A stretch of 64,000 nucleotides of DNA from Microbacterium sp. BR1 (GCF_002812725.1 NZ_NMUN01000002.1:368961-432960), one strand, 5' to 3'; numbered from the stretch's first letter, positions 10,492 to 22,071 are shown. Translations and numbers: made by a program. Notes: generated from the sequence alone by a model not told the origin.

Positions 10492-11021
10492 ACGCAGCCA
10501 CCCAGAGCGCCCTCGTCGAGGCGATCGACACCCCCGACGGCCCGCTCATCATCGTCGCCGACGCGGACCAGCGCGTGCTCGGCTCCGGTTGGACGACGGA
10601 TGCCTCGGCCGTCATCGCCCGCATCCACCCGGCCCTCCGGCCCGGCACCGTGCGCGAGGCATCCCTCGACGCGGCGGCCGCAGCCCGCGCGTACTACGCC
10701 GGGGCCATCGGCGCAATCGACGATGTGCCCGTGCGCCAGCACGGCACCGACCTGCAGCTGAAGGGTTGGAGCGCGCTCCGCCGCATCGCACCGGGGGAGC
10801 CCCTGACCTACAGCCAGTTCGCCGCTGTCTTCGGGTCCCCGACCGCCGTCCGAGCCGCGGCATCCGTCTGCGCGCGAAACGCACCGGCGCTGTTCGTGCC
10901 GTGCCATCGTGTGCTCCGGAGCGACGGATCCCTCGGCGGCTTCGCGTGGGGACTTCCGGTCAAGGCGAGCCTGCTCGCCCGCGAACGCGGCGAGGCATAC
11001 GTCCCGGTGCCGCTGGACTGA
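10488..11021 (+). CDS. ogt: Methylated-DNA--protein-cysteine methyltransferase
   Basis: 177 residues. The C-terminal domain carries the alkyl-acceptor motif '[18 protein letters not shown]' with Cys139, preceded by '[16 protein letters not shown]', the helix-turn-helix that binds DNA. It repairs O6-alkylguanine by irreversible transfer to the cysteine. Its start overlaps the stop of the Ada/AlkA gene (ATGA), so translation is coupled and the two form an adaptive-response operon. No other gene follows on this transcript before the ABC exporter leader. Confidence 0.96.
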   Translation: MNAATQSALVEAIDTPDGPLIIVADADQRVLGSGWTTDASAVIARIHPALRPGTVREASLDAAAAARAYYAGAIGAIDDVPVRQHGTDLQLKGWSALRRIAPGEPLTYSQFAAVFGSPTAVRAAASVCARNAPALFVPCHRVLRSDGSLGGFAWGLPVKASLLARERGEAYVPVPLD

Positions 11022-11089
11022 TCGAGGACGCGCCCCCGACCGCAACGCGGGCGCAGCGGTCGCGCGCTTGCCCCGGGTCACACCGGCAC

Positions 11090-11193
11090 ATATCCTGGAA
11101 GGCTGTCCGCACCGCGCCTTCGACCAGGCCGGCGGTGCGCAGCTCTTCCGCACCGCCGCGCCGACCAGGCGATTCTGCACGCCCAAAAGGATC
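11090..11193 (+). promoter_or_regulatory. Promoter and possibly switchable leader of the ABC exporter
   Basis: A TATCCT -10 box lies at 11090-11095. The leader then contains CGCACCGC (11108-11115), its exact complement GCGGTGCG (11132-11139) and a second CGCACCGC (11149-11156). The middle word can therefore pair with either neighbour but not both, giving two mutually exclusive hairpins before the ribosome-binding site (AAAGGA, about 11186-11191). No short leader peptide is obvious. Confidence 0.4.
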
Positions 11194-13131
11194 ATGACTT
11201 CGACAGCCTCGACACCCACGCCCCAACCGTCGACCCCGCGTCTGTCGACCCCGCGCGCTCTCGCGCGCCTTCTGCCGTTCGCCCGTCCGGTCGCCGGACG
11301 ACTGTGGCTGGGCGGTCTCAGCGCGCTGATCGCGAGCCTGCTCGCGCTCACGATTCCGCTCGTGCTCGAGGCGATCGTGGCGGGTCCCATCGCGTCGCGC
11401 GACTCGGGACAGATCGTGTGGGGTGCGGTCGTCGTGCTCGGGCTCGGACTCTTCGAGGCCCTCATGGTGTGGGCCCGACGCTGGTTCGTGCTCGGCCCCG
11501 CCACGAAGGTCGAGTACGACCTGCGCACCCAGTTCTACGAGCGTCTGCAGCGTCTGCCCGTCGCGTTCCACGACCGGTGGCAGTCGGGCCAGTTGCTCAG
11601 CCGCATGATGCAGGACATCGGTCTGATCCGCCGCTGGCTCGCGTTCGGTCTCGTCCTGCTCGTCGTCAACATGCTGACGATCCTGGTCGGTTCGGTCATC
11701 CTGTTCCGTTGGCACTGGGTGCTCGGCACGATCTTCGTCATCTGCTCGATCCCGCTGTGGATCGCGGGTTACCGCTTCGAGAAGAGGTATGGAACGCTCG
11801 CGCGGCAGAGTCAAGATCAGGCCGGTGACCTCGCGACAGCGGTCGAAGAGAGCGTGCACGGCATCCGCGTCCTCAAGGCCTTCGGGCGCGGTGGCCACGC
11901 CCTGCAGAAGTTCGCCCGTCAGGCCGAGGGTCTGCGCGAGACCGAGTTGAGCAAGGCCCGCGCGGTCGGGCTGATCTGGTTCTGGCTGGTGTTGCTGCCC
12001 GACATCGCCTTCGCGCTCTGCCTGGCAGCGGGCATCGTGCTCGCGCAGATCGGGCAGCTGAGCGTCGCGGAACTGTTCGCGTTCTTCGCGATGGCGACGG
12101 TGCTGCGCTGGCCGATGGAATCGATCGGCTTCCTGTTCTCGTTCCTGCTCGACGCGCGCACGGCAACGGATCGTCTGTTCGAGGTGTTCGACGAAGAGAA
12201 CACGATCGTCGACCCCGACAAGCCGCGCAAGGCGGCCGAGGTTCGTGGTGAGCTCGCATTCCGCGGTGCGCACTTCCGGTACCAGGATGCGGCCGAGGGG
12301 GAGCGCGACCTGCTGGACGGCATCGACCTCGTGCTCCGCCCGGGAGAGACGATGGCGCTCGTCGGCCTGACCGGGTCGGGCAAGACGACGCTTACGACCC
12401 TGCCGACGCGCCTCTACGACGTGACGGCGGGCCGGGTGGAGCTGGATGGCGTGGATGTCCGCGAACTCACCCTGCACGAGCTCCGGGGCCACATCGGCAT
12501 GGCGTTCGAGGACGCCACGCTGTTCTCGGCCACGGTGCGCGAAAACGTCCTGCTCGGACGCGAAGACCTCGAGCCCGGTAGCGCCGAGGCCGAGCGTGTG
12601 CTGCGCGAGGCCCTGGACGTCGCGCAGGCTGCGTTCGTCGACGATCTCCCGGACGGGGTCGACACGATCATCGGAGAGGAAGGACTGAGCCTGTCGGGCG
12701 GTCAGCGGCAGCGTCTGGCTCTCGCCCGCGCCGTCGCGGCCAAGCCCGCGGTGCTCGTGCTGGACGACCCGCTCTCGGCCCTCGATGTCGACACCGAGGC
12801 GCTCGTCGAGGCGGCGCTGCGCCGCGTCCTCGAGACCACCACGGCGCTGATCGTCGCGCACCGTCCCTCGACCGTCGCGCTCGCCGATCGCGTCGCGCTG
12901 CTCGAGGACGGCCGCATCACGGGTGTCGGCACGCACTCCGAGCTGCTGCGCACGAGTGCCCACTACCGGCACGTCATCTCGAGTCTCGAGGCGGAAGCGA
13001 GCAATCCGAGGCCCGAGCGCCCGGACGGGATACCGGACGCCTCGATCGCCGAGGCCGACCCCCTGTCATCCGCATCCATCGTCGACCGTGAGGGGCCCGG
13101 CGCCGCCGGCCTGGGAGGGGTGAACCCGTGA
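11194..13131 (+). CDS. ABC exporter, TMD-NBD half-transporter, degenerate-site subunit
   Basis: 645 residues: a short leader, six membrane helices (about 40-330) and one ATPase domain. Walker A '[10 protein letters not shown]' starts at residue 391 and the signature 'LSGGQ' at residue 500. Walker B ends in Asp524-Asp525, so the catalytic Glu is replaced by Asp. The partner encoded next has the intact Glu but an altered signature. In heterodimeric exporters (BmrCD or TM287/288 type) this pairing gives one working and one degenerate ATP site. Substrate unknown; multidrug or lipid export is usual for the family. The ATG at 11194 follows AAAGGA. The downstream gene overlaps by four bases. Confidence 0.94.
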   Translation: MTSTASTPTPQPSTPRLSTPRALARLLPFARPVAGRLWLGGLSALIASLLALTIPLVLEAIVAGPIASRDSGQIVWGAVVVLGLGLFEALMVWARRWFVLGPATKVEYDLRTQFYERLQRLPVAFHDRWQSGQLLSRMMQDIGLIRRWLAFGLVLLVVNMLTILVGSVILFRWHWVLGTIFVICSIPLWIAGYRFEKRYGTLARQSQDQAGDLATAVEESVHGIRVLKAFGRGGHALQKFARQAEGLRETELSKARAVGLIWFWLVLLPDIAFALCLAAGIVLAQIGQLSVAELFAFFAMATVLRWPMESIGFLFSFLLDARTATDRLFEVFDEENTIVDPDKPRKAAEVRGELAFRGAHFRYQDAAEGERDLLDGIDLVLRPGETMALVGLTGSGKTTLTTLPTRLYDVTAGRVELDGVDVRELTLHELRGHIGMAFEDATLFSATVRENVLLGREDLEPGSAEAERVLREALDVAQAAFVDDLPDGVDTIIGEEGLSLSGGQRQRLALARAVAAKPAVLVLDDPLSALDVDTEALVEAALRRVLETTTALIVAHRPSTVALADRVALLEDGRITGVGTHSELLRTSAHYRHVISSLEAEASNPRPERPDGIPDASIAEADPLSSASIVDREGPGAAGLGGVNP

Positions 13132-14948
13132 GCACCGTCACCGGAACCGAGGGCGAAGACCGCTCCGACTATACCCGGGCCGAGAGTCGACAGATCCGTC
13201 GCCGGTCGCTGCGCCTGCTGGGCTCGCTGCTCACGCCCGTGCGCGGCAACCTGATCCTCGCGCTCACCGTCCTGGTCGTCTCGACCGCGCTGCGCGTGCT
13301 CGGCCCCGCCCTGATCGCCTACGGAATCGACACGGCGCTGCCGGCGGTGCTCTCGCGCGCCGACTGGCTGCCGACGATCGGTGTCGTTGCGGCATTCGTC
13401 GTGTCGGCGATCGGCGGAGCTGTGCTGATCGGCTGGTACGTCGTCGTGACCGCACGCCTGACGCAGACGATCATGCTCGACCTGCGGATGCGGATCTTCC
13501 GCCACACGCAGCTTCTGAGCCTCGAGTTCCATGAGTCCTACACGTCGGGTCGCATCATCTCGCGGCAGACGAGCGACCTCGACTCGATCCGGGAGCTGCT
13601 CGACGGCGGCCTGAACGAGCTCGTCTCGGGCCTGCTCTACGGCGGATTCACCCTCATCGCGCTCGTGCTGCTCGACTGGCAGTCCGGCATCATCCTCGTC
13701 GTGATGGGCGTGCCGCTGTGGCTGCTGATGCGCTGGTTCTACCGGCGTTCGCAGCTCGTGTATCGCGAATCTCGGGTGGTCAGCGCACAGGTGATCGTGA
13801 AGTTCGTCGAGACGATGACGGGCATCCGCGCCGTCAAGGCGTTCCGACGCGAGAAGCGTGACGACGAGGACTTCGGCGAGCTCGCCAGCCAGTACCGTGA
13901 CGTCAATATCCGGTCGATCCGCCTGTTCGGAACGTTCGAGCCCGGCCTGATGGCGGTGGCAGCGACCACCGTCGCGCTCGTGGTGCTCTGGGGTGGCCTC
14001 CGTGTCGCGGGTGTCGCCGGGGGCGCCCTCGACGTCGGTGTTCTGCTGGCCGCGGTCCTCTACGTGCGCAACTTCTTCTCACCGCTGCAAGAGGTGGCGT
14101 TCTTCCTCAACTCGTACCAGTCCGCGACCGCGGCGCTCGAGAAGGTTTCGGGCGTGCTCGAGGAGCAGCCGACGGTGCCGGATCCCACGAAGCCCGTCGA
14201 CCTCTGGAAGGCCCGCGGTCACGTGCGATTCGACGGGGTGGAGTTCGGCTACGGCGGCGACCGCACGATCCTGCCCGACTTCACGCTCGACATCCCGGCC
14301 GGCCAGACGGTCGCGCTCGTGGGAACGACGGGTGCGGGCAAGTCCACGCTGGCCAAGCTCGTGTCGCGCTTCTACGACCCCACGCGGGGCCGCGTGACGC
14401 TCGATGACGTCGACCTGCGCGATCTGCACCCCAAGGATCTGCGCCGCGCGATCGTCATGGTCACGCAGGAGGCGTACCTGTTCAGCGGCTCGGTCGCCGA
14501 CAACATCGCGTTCGGCAAGCCCGAGGCGACGTTCGAAGAGGTCCAGGCGGCCGCGCGCGCGGTGGGAGCGGATGCGTTCATCCGGGCGCTCCCGGACGGC
14601 TACGACACCGATGTGAACAAGCGCGGTGGCCGGGTCTCGGCGGGCCAGCGTCAGCTGATCTCGTTCGCCCGCGCCTTCCTCGCCGACCCCGCCGTGTTGA
14701 TCCTCGACGAGGCGACGGCTTCGCTCGACATGCCGAGCGAGCGGTTGATCCAGGATGCGCTGCAGCACCTGCTCGCCGACCGCACCGCGATCATCATCGC
14801 GCACCGCCTGTCGACGGTCGCGATCGCCGACCGGGTGCTCGTGATGGAGCACGGCCGGATCGTGGAGGACGACACTCCGCAGGCGTTGATCGCGGGAACG
14901 GGACGTTTCGCCAAACTGCACGAGGCGTGGCGCGAGACCCTCGTCTAG
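13128..14948 (+). CDS. ABC exporter, TMD-NBD half-transporter, catalytic subunit
   Basis: 606 residues, same architecture as its partner: six membrane helices (about 35-330) followed by the ATPase domain. Walker A '[10 protein letters not shown]' starts at about residue 399. The signature is 'VSAGQ' (503-507) rather than LSGGQ, and Walker B '[12 protein letters not shown]' has the catalytic Glu528. Its Walker motifs would pair with the canonical LSGGQ of the upstream subunit to make the hydrolysing site; its own weak signature faces the Asp-containing Walker B of the partner. Translation starts at a GTG overlapping the upstream stop (GTGA), consistent with 1:1 assembly in the cytoplasmic membrane. 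Confidence 0.94.
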   Translation: MSTVTGTEGEDRSDYTRAESRQIRRRSLRLLGSLLTPVRGNLILALTVLVVSTALRVLGPALIAYGIDTALPAVLSRADWLPTIGVVAAFVVSAIGGAVLIGWYVVVTARLTQTIMLDLRMRIFRHTQLLSLEFHESYTSGRIISRQTSDLDSIRELLDGGLNELVSGLLYGGFTLIALVLLDWQSGIILVVMGVPLWLLMRWFYRRSQLVYRESRVVSAQVIVKFVETMTGIRAVKAFRREKRDDEDFGELASQYRDVNIRSIRLFGTFEPGLMAVAATTVALVVLWGGLRVAGVAGGALDVGVLLAAVLYVRNFFSPLQEVAFFLNSYQSATAALEKVSGVLEEQPTVPDPTKPVDLWKARGHVRFDGVEFGYGGDRTILPDFTLDIPAGQTVALVGTTGAGKSTLAKLVSRFYDPTRGRVTLDDVDLRDLHPKDLRRAIVMVTQEAYLFSGSVADNIAFGKPEATFEEVQAAARAVGADAFIRALPDGYDTDVNKRGGRVSAGQRQLISFARAFLADPAVLILDEATASLDMPSERLIQDALQHLLADRTAIIIAHRLSTVAIADRVLVMEHGRIVEDDTPQALIAGTGRFAKLHEAWRETLV

Positions 14949-15009
14949 GGAGTTGCGATCGTCGCTATGATCCAGGCGGGGACTTCCCCGACTGACGACG
15001 GGGGCTCCC

Positions 15010-15981
15010 ATGGCGCAGACCGACCTGCCGCTCGAGACGCTGCGGGTGTACCGGCCCGAGGTGGCCGAACCATCCGACTTCGACGAGTTCTGGGCCGACA
15101 CGCTCGCGCAGGCGCGCACCATGGCGTGGGCCCCGGAACTCGCCGCGGTCGACACCCCCATCGATGAGCTCGTGATCGAAGACCTGACGTTCGCCGGCTT
15201 CGGGGGCGAGCCGATCAAGGGCTGGGTCACCCGGCCGCGGGGCGAGGGTCCGTGGCCGACGGTCGTGGAGTTCATCGGCTACGGCGGTGGGCGCGGCCTG
15301 CCGGGCGAACGGCTGCTGTGGGCGGCTTCGGGATACGCGCACGTGCTGATGGACACGCGGGGCCAGGGGAGCGGCTGGGGCTCGGGCGGCGATACCCCGG
15401 ACCCGCACGGTTCGGGCGCCGCCGGTTCGGGGTACATGACACGGGGCATCACGGCACCCGAAACGTACTTCTACCGCCGCGTCTTCACCGACGGCGCGCT
15501 GCTGATCGACGCCGTGCGAGCCCTGGACTTCGCCGACCCCGATCGCATCGCGGTCACGGGCGGCAGTCAGGGCGGTGCGATCTCGCTCGCGGTCGCCGGG
15601 CTGTCCGGCGCGAGCGTGCGGGCGGTGATGCCGGATGTCCCGTTCCTCTGCCACTTCCGACGCTCGGTCGAACTGACACCCGAGGCGCCCTTCACCGAGG
15701 TCGCCGCCTACCTGGCCGTGCACCGCGGTGCTGACGACAACGTCTTCCGCACCCTGTCGTACTTCGACGGCGTGAACTTCGCCCGGCGCATCGAGGTCCC
15801 GGCCCTCTTCTCGGTCGGCCTCATGGATCCGATCGTCCTGCCCTCGAGCGTCTTCACCGCGTACAACCACCTCGCAACGGACGACCGTGAGATCGAGGTG
15901 TACGCGTACAACGGGCACGAGGGCGGCGGGCACGCGCAGTGGGTGCGCCAGGCGCGCTGGCTCGCGGCGCGCATGGGCTGA
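15010..15981 (+). CDS. Acetyl xylan esterase / cephalosporin-C deacetylase (CE7 family)
   Basis: 323 residues, standard for carbohydrate esterase family 7. It has the family's N-terminal 'FDEFWADTL' helix, 'VVEFIGYGGGRGLP' and the 'DTRGQGSGWGSGGDTPDP' segment. The catalytic triad is Ser186 (GGSQGG), Asp273 (GLMDPIV) and His303 (NGHEGGG). These hexameric cytoplasmic enzymes remove acetyl groups from short xylo-oligosaccharides and also from antibiotics such as cephalosporin C. No signal peptide is present, which fits the intracellular location of the family. The ATG at 15010 has a G-rich ribosome-binding site. A separate alpha/beta hydrolase follows after 55 bases. Confidence 0.95.
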   Translation: MAQTDLPLETLRVYRPEVAEPSDFDEFWADTLAQARTMAWAPELAAVDTPIDELVIEDLTFAGFGGEPIKGWVTRPRGEGPWPTVVEFIGYGGGRGLPGERLLWAASGYAHVLMDTRGQGSGWGSGGDTPDPHGSGAAGSGYMTRGITAPETYFYRRVFTDGALLIDAVRALDFADPDRIAVTGGSQGGAISLAVAGLSGASVRAVMPDVPFLCHFRRSVELTPEAPFTEVAAYLAVHRGADDNVFRTLSYFDGVNFARRIEVPALFSVGLMDPIVLPSSVFTAYNHLATDDREIEVYAYNGHEGGGHAQWVRQARWLAARMG

Positions 15982-16036
15982 GCAGAAGAAGGCGGGCGGA
16001 CGGGGCAGCCCCGGGTCGGCGTGGGATGCTGGTGCC

Positions 16037-16834
16037 ATGACCGCTCCCTCGACGATGCTGACCGAGATGCCCGATCCGCAGTTCGTGATGTCGGTCGAGG
16101 GCTACCGCATCGCGACCTACACGTGGGGCGACGAAGCGGCCGAGCCGGTGCTGTGTGTGCACGGCTTCTCGTCGAGCTGTCGCGACAACTGGGTCGACAC
16201 GGGCTGGGTGCGCGATCTGACCCGCGCCGGATTCCGCGTGATCGGGGTCGACCAGCGCGGCCACGGCGCGAGTGACAAGCCGCACGATCCTCGCGCGTAC
16301 GCGATGGACGACTTCCTCGCCGACCTCGAGATCGTGCTCGACACCTATCTCGTGGACGAGGTGCGATATGTCGGATACTCGCTCGGTGCGCGCGTGGGGT
16401 GGCAGTTCGCGGTCGAGGCCTCGCATCGCGTTTCGCGGGCGGTGCTGGGCGGCATCCCCGACGGCACACCGCTCGGACGGTTGAAGCTCGAGCAGGCGCG
16501 AGCGTTCGTCGAGGACGGTGTCGAGATCACCGACCCGGTCACGCGCAACTACGTGACCCTGTCGGAGCGGGTGGCGGGCAACGATCTGCGCTCGCTCATC
16601 GCTCTCGCCGAGGGAATGCGCCTGGGCGACGCGGACCCCGACCCCACGCATCCGCCGCGCCAGCCGATCCTCTTCGCAACGGGAAGCGACGACGCGATCA
16701 TCGAGCGATCCCGCCTACTCGCCGAGGCGACGCCGAACGGCCGCTTCGTCGAGATCCCCGGGCGGCACCACTTCAACACGCCCGGTTCGCGGGACTTCCG
16801 GAATGCGGCGCTGGAGTTCCTCGTCGAGCCGTAG
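16037..16834 (+). CDS. Alpha/beta hydrolase
   Basis: 265 residues. It has the alpha/beta-hydrolase fold: oxyanion 'VCVHGFSSS', 'GVDQRGHGASD', nucleophile elbow 'GYSLGAR' with Ser115, an acid in 'GSDDAI' and the terminal His in 'PGRHHF'. It resembles the epoxide-hydrolase/haloperoxidase-like branch, but the substrate cannot be told. No signal peptide. There is no ribosome-binding site before the ATG. It shares orientation with the CE7 esterase upstream and is convergent with the GNAT gene, whose stop is 22 bases away. Confidence 0.88.
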   Translation: MTAPSTMLTEMPDPQFVMSVEGYRIATYTWGDEAAEPVLCVHGFSSSCRDNWVDTGWVRDLTRAGFRVIGVDQRGHGASDKPHDPRAYAMDDFLADLEIVLDTYLVDEVRYVGYSLGARVGWQFAVEASHRVSRAVLGGIPDGTPLGRLKLEQARAFVEDGVEITDPVTRNYVTLSERVAGNDLRSLIALAEGMRLGDADPDPTHPPRQPILFATGSDDAIIERSRLLAEATPNGRFVEIPGRHHFNTPGSRDFRNAALEFLVEP

Positions 16835-16855
16835 CCTCGTCGCGCGGGGTCCGCG

Positions 16856-17308
16856 TCAGATACGGATCTCGGCGATGACCTCGCCGTACTCCGTCTCGCC
16901 CACGGGTGTGAATCCGACGCGACGGAAGAAGGCCTCGGGTCCCCCCTCGCCCGCCTCGTAGATGACGTTGACGTGGTCGAGTCCGCGCGAGCGTGCCTCC
17001 TCGACGAGCGACTGCACGGCGAAGCGCCCGACGCCACGGCCCTGGTCGTCCGCGTCGACGTTGATGCGCCACAGCACCGAGCGGAAGTAGTCGATCGAGG
17101 CATCCTCGTCGAAGTTCGCGCTGACGAAGCCGACGACCTCATCGCCGTCCGAGACGACGCGCTGCCAGGAGGTGGTCGGATCGGCAACCGTGGCCGCGAC
17201 CCCGTATGAGACCGGTGCGAGGTACTGTTCCTGCCCCGGCTTCAGAGACAGGTTGTTCACCGCCACGATCGTGGAGGCGGACAGTTCGACCAATCGCAGC
17301 TCAGCCAT
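16856..17308 (-). CDS. GNAT family N-acetyltransferase
   Basis: 150 residues, one GNAT domain. Acetyl-CoA pyrophosphate-binding loop: 'INVDADDQGRGVGRFAVQSL' (motif A, Q/RxxGxG/A). It is followed by 'HVNVIYEAGEGGPEAFFRRVGFTPVGE', the usual motif B. The sequence resembles polyamine/BltD-type acetyltransferases in tone, but the acceptor is not known. Transcribed leftward, divergent from icd, with about 130 bases between that contain the icd promoter. Confidence 0.88.
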   Translation of the reverse strand: MAELRLVELSASTIVAVNNLSLKPGQEQYLAPVSYGVAATVADPTTSWQRVVSDGDEVVGFVSANFDEDASIDYFRSVLWRINVDADDQGRGVGRFAVQSLVEEARSRGLDHVNVIYEAGEGGPEAFFRRVGFTPVGETEYGEVIAEIRI

Positions 17309-17437
17309 AGCGACAGGCTAACGGCTGATGGCGCGACCACCCACACTTCGATGTTTCGGAATGTGACCTGACGATGAACATCCGGAGCGTCGCACGGAGT
17401 CCCCGCCCCGTCCTTCCGGGGGTCTACGGTGCCGAAC

Positions 17438-17455
17438 TATCTTGACGTCGAGATA
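17438..17455. promoter_or_regulatory. Palindromic operator candidate in the icd promoter
   Basis: TATCTTGAC/GTCGAGATA: 18 bases, one mismatch between arms. The core fits TCTYGAYRTCRAGA, the same pattern as before sucC. A TAGGGT -10 box lies at 17474-17479, so the palindrome spans the -35 position (about 17451-17456). Shared operators at two TCA-cycle genes suggest one regulator, possibly TamR-like. Confidence 0.6.
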
Positions 17456-17506
17456 CATTTTGCAGCGGTGGGATAGGGTGGACAAGACGTGAATGGAGAC
17501 TTCCTG

Positions 17507-19723
<2,217 letters not shown>

Positions 19724-19744
19724 CGCAGACGCGCTCTCGCGCAG

Positions 19745-19787
19745 ACGGAAGAAGAGCGGATGCCTGAGGCATCCGCTCTTCTTCCGT
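19745..19787 (+). terminator. Perfect 20-bp terminator stem after icd
   Basis: Left arm 19745-19764 and right arm 19768-19787 pair without mismatch around a TGA loop; the core is GCGGATGCC-tga-GGCATCCGC, followed by TTTC. A 34-base stretch of this hairpin recurs at about 20023-20056. Confidence 0.85.
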
Positions 19788-19829
19788 TTCGGCAGTGTCG
19801 ACCCGTACTCCGCACTTGTCCGCACCCGC

Positions 19830-19984
19830 GTCCCACTTCTCGATCTGTGTGTCCCACTTCTCGGTCTGTGTGTCCCACTTTCAATCGGTATTCGAGGGGA
19901 ATAGCGATGAGAAGTGGGACATGCCTGAACTGTGTGTCCCAGTTCTGCGAGGTATGCGGATGGGATTCCAGGGATAAGTGGGAC
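19830..19984. repeat. Intergenic module of direct and inverted GTCCCACTTCTC repeats
   Basis: GTCCCACTTCTC occurs at 19830 and 19851, with a variant at 19872, that is, every 21 bases. Inverted copies are at 19909-19920 (GAGAAGTGGGAC) and 19975-19984 (shortened), and a variant GTCCCAGTTCT is at 19936. The array lies between two near-identical terminators in the gap between the convergent icd and L,D-transpeptidase genes. No coding function is supported: the short open frame here has no ribosome-binding site and simply translates the repeats. Confidence 0.75.
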
Positions 19985-20023
19985 ATCGGTGGGGGGAGTG
20001 ACCGAGATCAGACGCTGAAACGA

Positions 20024-20054
20024 GAAGAGCGGATGCCTGAGGCATCCGCTCTTC
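20024..20054 (-). terminator. Terminator hairpin of the L,D-transpeptidase gene, copy of the icd terminator
   Basis: GAAGAGCGGATGCC-tga-GGCATCCGCTCTTC, 14 bp perfect stem, just downstream of the leftward transpeptidase gene. Its 34-base core is identical to the hairpin after icd about 280 bases away, so one is probably a duplication of the other. Confidence 0.8.
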
Positions 20055-20073
20055 TTCTGCGCGTCGGCGTCGT

Positions 20074-21507
20074 CTACGCGTGCACCCACACGTCGGTGCC
20101 GGCGTCGGCCCACTGGTAGATCTGCTTGGCGAGCGCGGTCGGCATGCCGACGCAGCCGTGGCTGAGCGGGCGGCCCCAGATGTTGCGCCAGTACACGGCG
20201 TGGAACGCCTGGTCGCCGCTGAAGTACATGACCCACTCGACGTCGGGCTGCAGGTAGCCGACCTCGGTGTTGCCCATGTCCTGAACGCGCACCTTCGCGT
20301 TCACGGTGAAGTTGCCCTGGCGCGTGGACCAGCCGGGCATGCCGCTCGAGATCAACCAGGAGTCGATCACGACGTCGTTCTCTTTCACGTACAGGCGCTG
20401 GTCGGAGAGGTCGACCTCGAGCGATCGCACGATCGTGGTCGTCTGCGCGGGAGTGACCGCGACATCGAGTGCGTACGCCGCATCGCCTCCCGCGAGCTGC
20501 GAGGCGAACGCGGCAGCGATTCCCGCGGTGGCGCCGAGGACACGCCCGTCGGCCCCGGCCTGCTCGGTGCGGAGCACCGTGCCGGCCTTGTTGACGACCT
20601 GCACGCCGTTCGTCGCGGCCCGATCCACGGCGGCGGGCAGAGTATCGACCACGGCCTGGATCGCGGCGCGATCGGCCGAGATGGCGATCGTGCCCTGGTC
20701 GGGATCGGGCGTCAGGGTGAGCCAGGAAGCAAGCACCTCGGGCGCGATCGGGACGGTGCGTTCTTCGCCGACGTAGAAACCGACCGATGCGACCATGGCG
20801 TTCAGCTGTTCGGCGCGGGACGTCGCTGCCTCGGTCGTGATATCTGCCTCGAGGTCGACGAGTTCACCGTCGAACGCCGCGGGGAGCGACGGATCGAGCA
20901 GCCGGGCCTCGTACGCCCGCTCGATCGTCGTGTGATCGAGACCGCGGCCGAGGACCGCGGGGGCCACGACGTACGAACTAGTCGCGGCATCGAAGGTGAC
21001 GACAGCATCGACCGGGTCGACCCAGTCAGTGGCGAAGGCATCCGCGAGCGCCGCCTCGGATGCGGAGGAGTCGAGGGTCGGCGCGGCGCGATCGGGGTTC
21101 GGGAACCATCCGCCCACCTGCCACAGGGGGTTCGTTTCGATGGCGGCCTGCGCGAGCTCGTCGGCGTCGATGGATGCGCCCATGTCGGCACCGGTGATCG
21201 TCGCGGTCGTCCCGGCGATGTTCACCTCGACACCCGTTCCCGAGATGGTCTGCGAGACCTTTTCGGACGCGGCGCCCACCGTCAGTCCGCCGACGGGGAC
21301 GCCCGCGATGGTCACGCCGGGGGCGATCAGGATCGTTCCGAAGAAGGCCGCGGCACCCGCGAGAGCGAGGACGGGAAGCCCGATCCAGAGGGCGAGGGGC
21401 CAACGGCGCCGCTTGCGGGGCGGCGCCGGCGTCCATTCGACGCGCGGCGCAGGCGTCAGCGCCGATTCGTCCTCTGTGGACGCTGGCGTCGAAATGAGAT
21501 CAGTCAC
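20074..21507 (-). CDS. L,D-transpeptidase (YkuD) with membrane anchor and peptidoglycan-binding repeats
   Basis: 477 residues. A proline-rich cytoplasmic head of about 45 residues is followed by one membrane segment ('WPLALWIGLPVLALAGAAAFF'-like), two PG_binding_4/VanW-type domains (about 75-340) and a C-terminal YkuD domain. The YkuD active site is 'SHGCVGMP' with Cys452, preceded by His in 'HAVYWRNIWGRPL'. It should make 3-3 peptide cross-links in the cell wall on the outer face of the membrane. The GTG at 21507 has a very G-rich ribosome-binding site. An in-frame start 22 codons upstream lies before the TACAAT -10 box (21542-21547, minus strand) and is therefore unlikely. Confidence 0.93.
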   Translation of the reverse strand: MTDLISTPASTEDESALTPAPRVEWTPAPPRKRRRWPLALWIGLPVLALAGAAAFFGTILIAPGVTIAGVPVGGLTVGAASEKVSQTISGTGVEVNIAGTTATITGADMGASIDADELAQAAIETNPLWQVGGWFPNPDRAAPTLDSSASEAALADAFATDWVDPVDAVVTFDAATSSYVVAPAVLGRGLDHTTIERAYEARLLDPSLPAAFDGELVDLEADITTEAATSRAEQLNAMVASVGFYVGEERTVPIAPEVLASWLTLTPDPDQGTIAISADRAAIQAVVDTLPAAVDRAATNGVQVVNKAGTVLRTEQAGADGRVLGATAGIAAAFASQLAGGDAAYALDVAVTPAQTTTIVRSLEVDLSDQRLYVKENDVVIDSWLISSGMPGWSTRQGNFTVNAKVRVQDMGNTEVGYLQPDVEWVMYFSGDQAFHAVYWRNIWGRPLSHGCVGMPTALAKQIYQWADAGTDVWVHA

Positions 21508-21606
21508 GGGCCCCCCCTCACCCGCGGAGGGGTGTGCCTCGATTGTAGGCGAGGGCGGGTAACGAAGGCGCAACGACTCCCTACCGCGCTCTGCGGGGGC
21601 TTTCTC

Positions 21607-22071
21607 CTACTGCAGGCAGAGTTGCTGGAACGAGGTGAAGCTGTCCTGCAGTTCGGTTCCGAGCTTCTGCAGTTCGGCGACCTTCGACGCATCGCCCTGG
21701 GCGAGGGCAGCCATCGCCTCTCCGGCGGTCTCGAAAACGGTCTGGATGTCGGGCAGCAGCGCGGCGACCTCGGCGTTTTCGACCTGTGTGCTCGCTTCGC
21801 CGAGGGCATCGGCCGCGGCCTGGAACGCGGCGGCCGCGTCGGCGGGGTTCTCGGCCGTCACGCCCGCGAAATCGTCCGACACGCTCTGGATCGTGTCGTT
21901 CACCGAGGCGCACGCCTCTTCCACGGTCTGCGCTGCCGAGGCGCCGCCGCCGGACGCGGATTCGCTCGAGGACGGGACGCCGTCGGGGGCCTCGCCGCCG
22001 CCACCCGTGCACGCGGTGAGTCCGAGCAGTGCTGTCGCGGCAAGCGCGAGTGTGATCAGGCGTCGATTCAT
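21607..22071 (-). CDS. Small secreted lipoprotein of unknown function
   Basis: 154 residues. It begins with a lipoprotein signal peptide ending in the lipobox 'LTAC' (Cys21), then a Gly/Ser-rich linker and a domain of about 100 residues rich in Ala, Glu and Gln that should be mostly helical. Two further cysteines (one mid-protein, one three residues from the end) could form a disulphide outside the cell. No family recognised. It is transcribed leftward, divergent from the solute-binding lipoprotein gene 62 bases away, and lies upstream of the L,D-transpeptidase gene, which has its own promoter. Confidence 0.85.
   Translation of the reverse strand: MNRRLITLALAATALLGLTACTGGGGEAPDGVPSSSESASGGGASAAQTVEEACASVNDTIQSVSDDFAGVTAENPADAAAAFQAAADALGEASTQVENAEVAALLPDIQTVFETAGEAMAALAQGDASKVAELQKLGTELQDSFTSFQQLCLQ

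Noticed and set aside
17333..17395. A third copy of the ACATTCCGGA terminal-repeat element in front of icd
   Set aside because: Only CGGAATGTG and ACATCCGGA are seen and the arms do not pair over the length found in the other two copies.
19795..19977. Small open frame of about 60 residues between icd and the L,D-transpeptidase
   Set aside because: Its repeated 'CVSHF' peptide is only the translation of the 21-base DNA repeats; there is no ribosome-binding site and the frame lies between two terminators.
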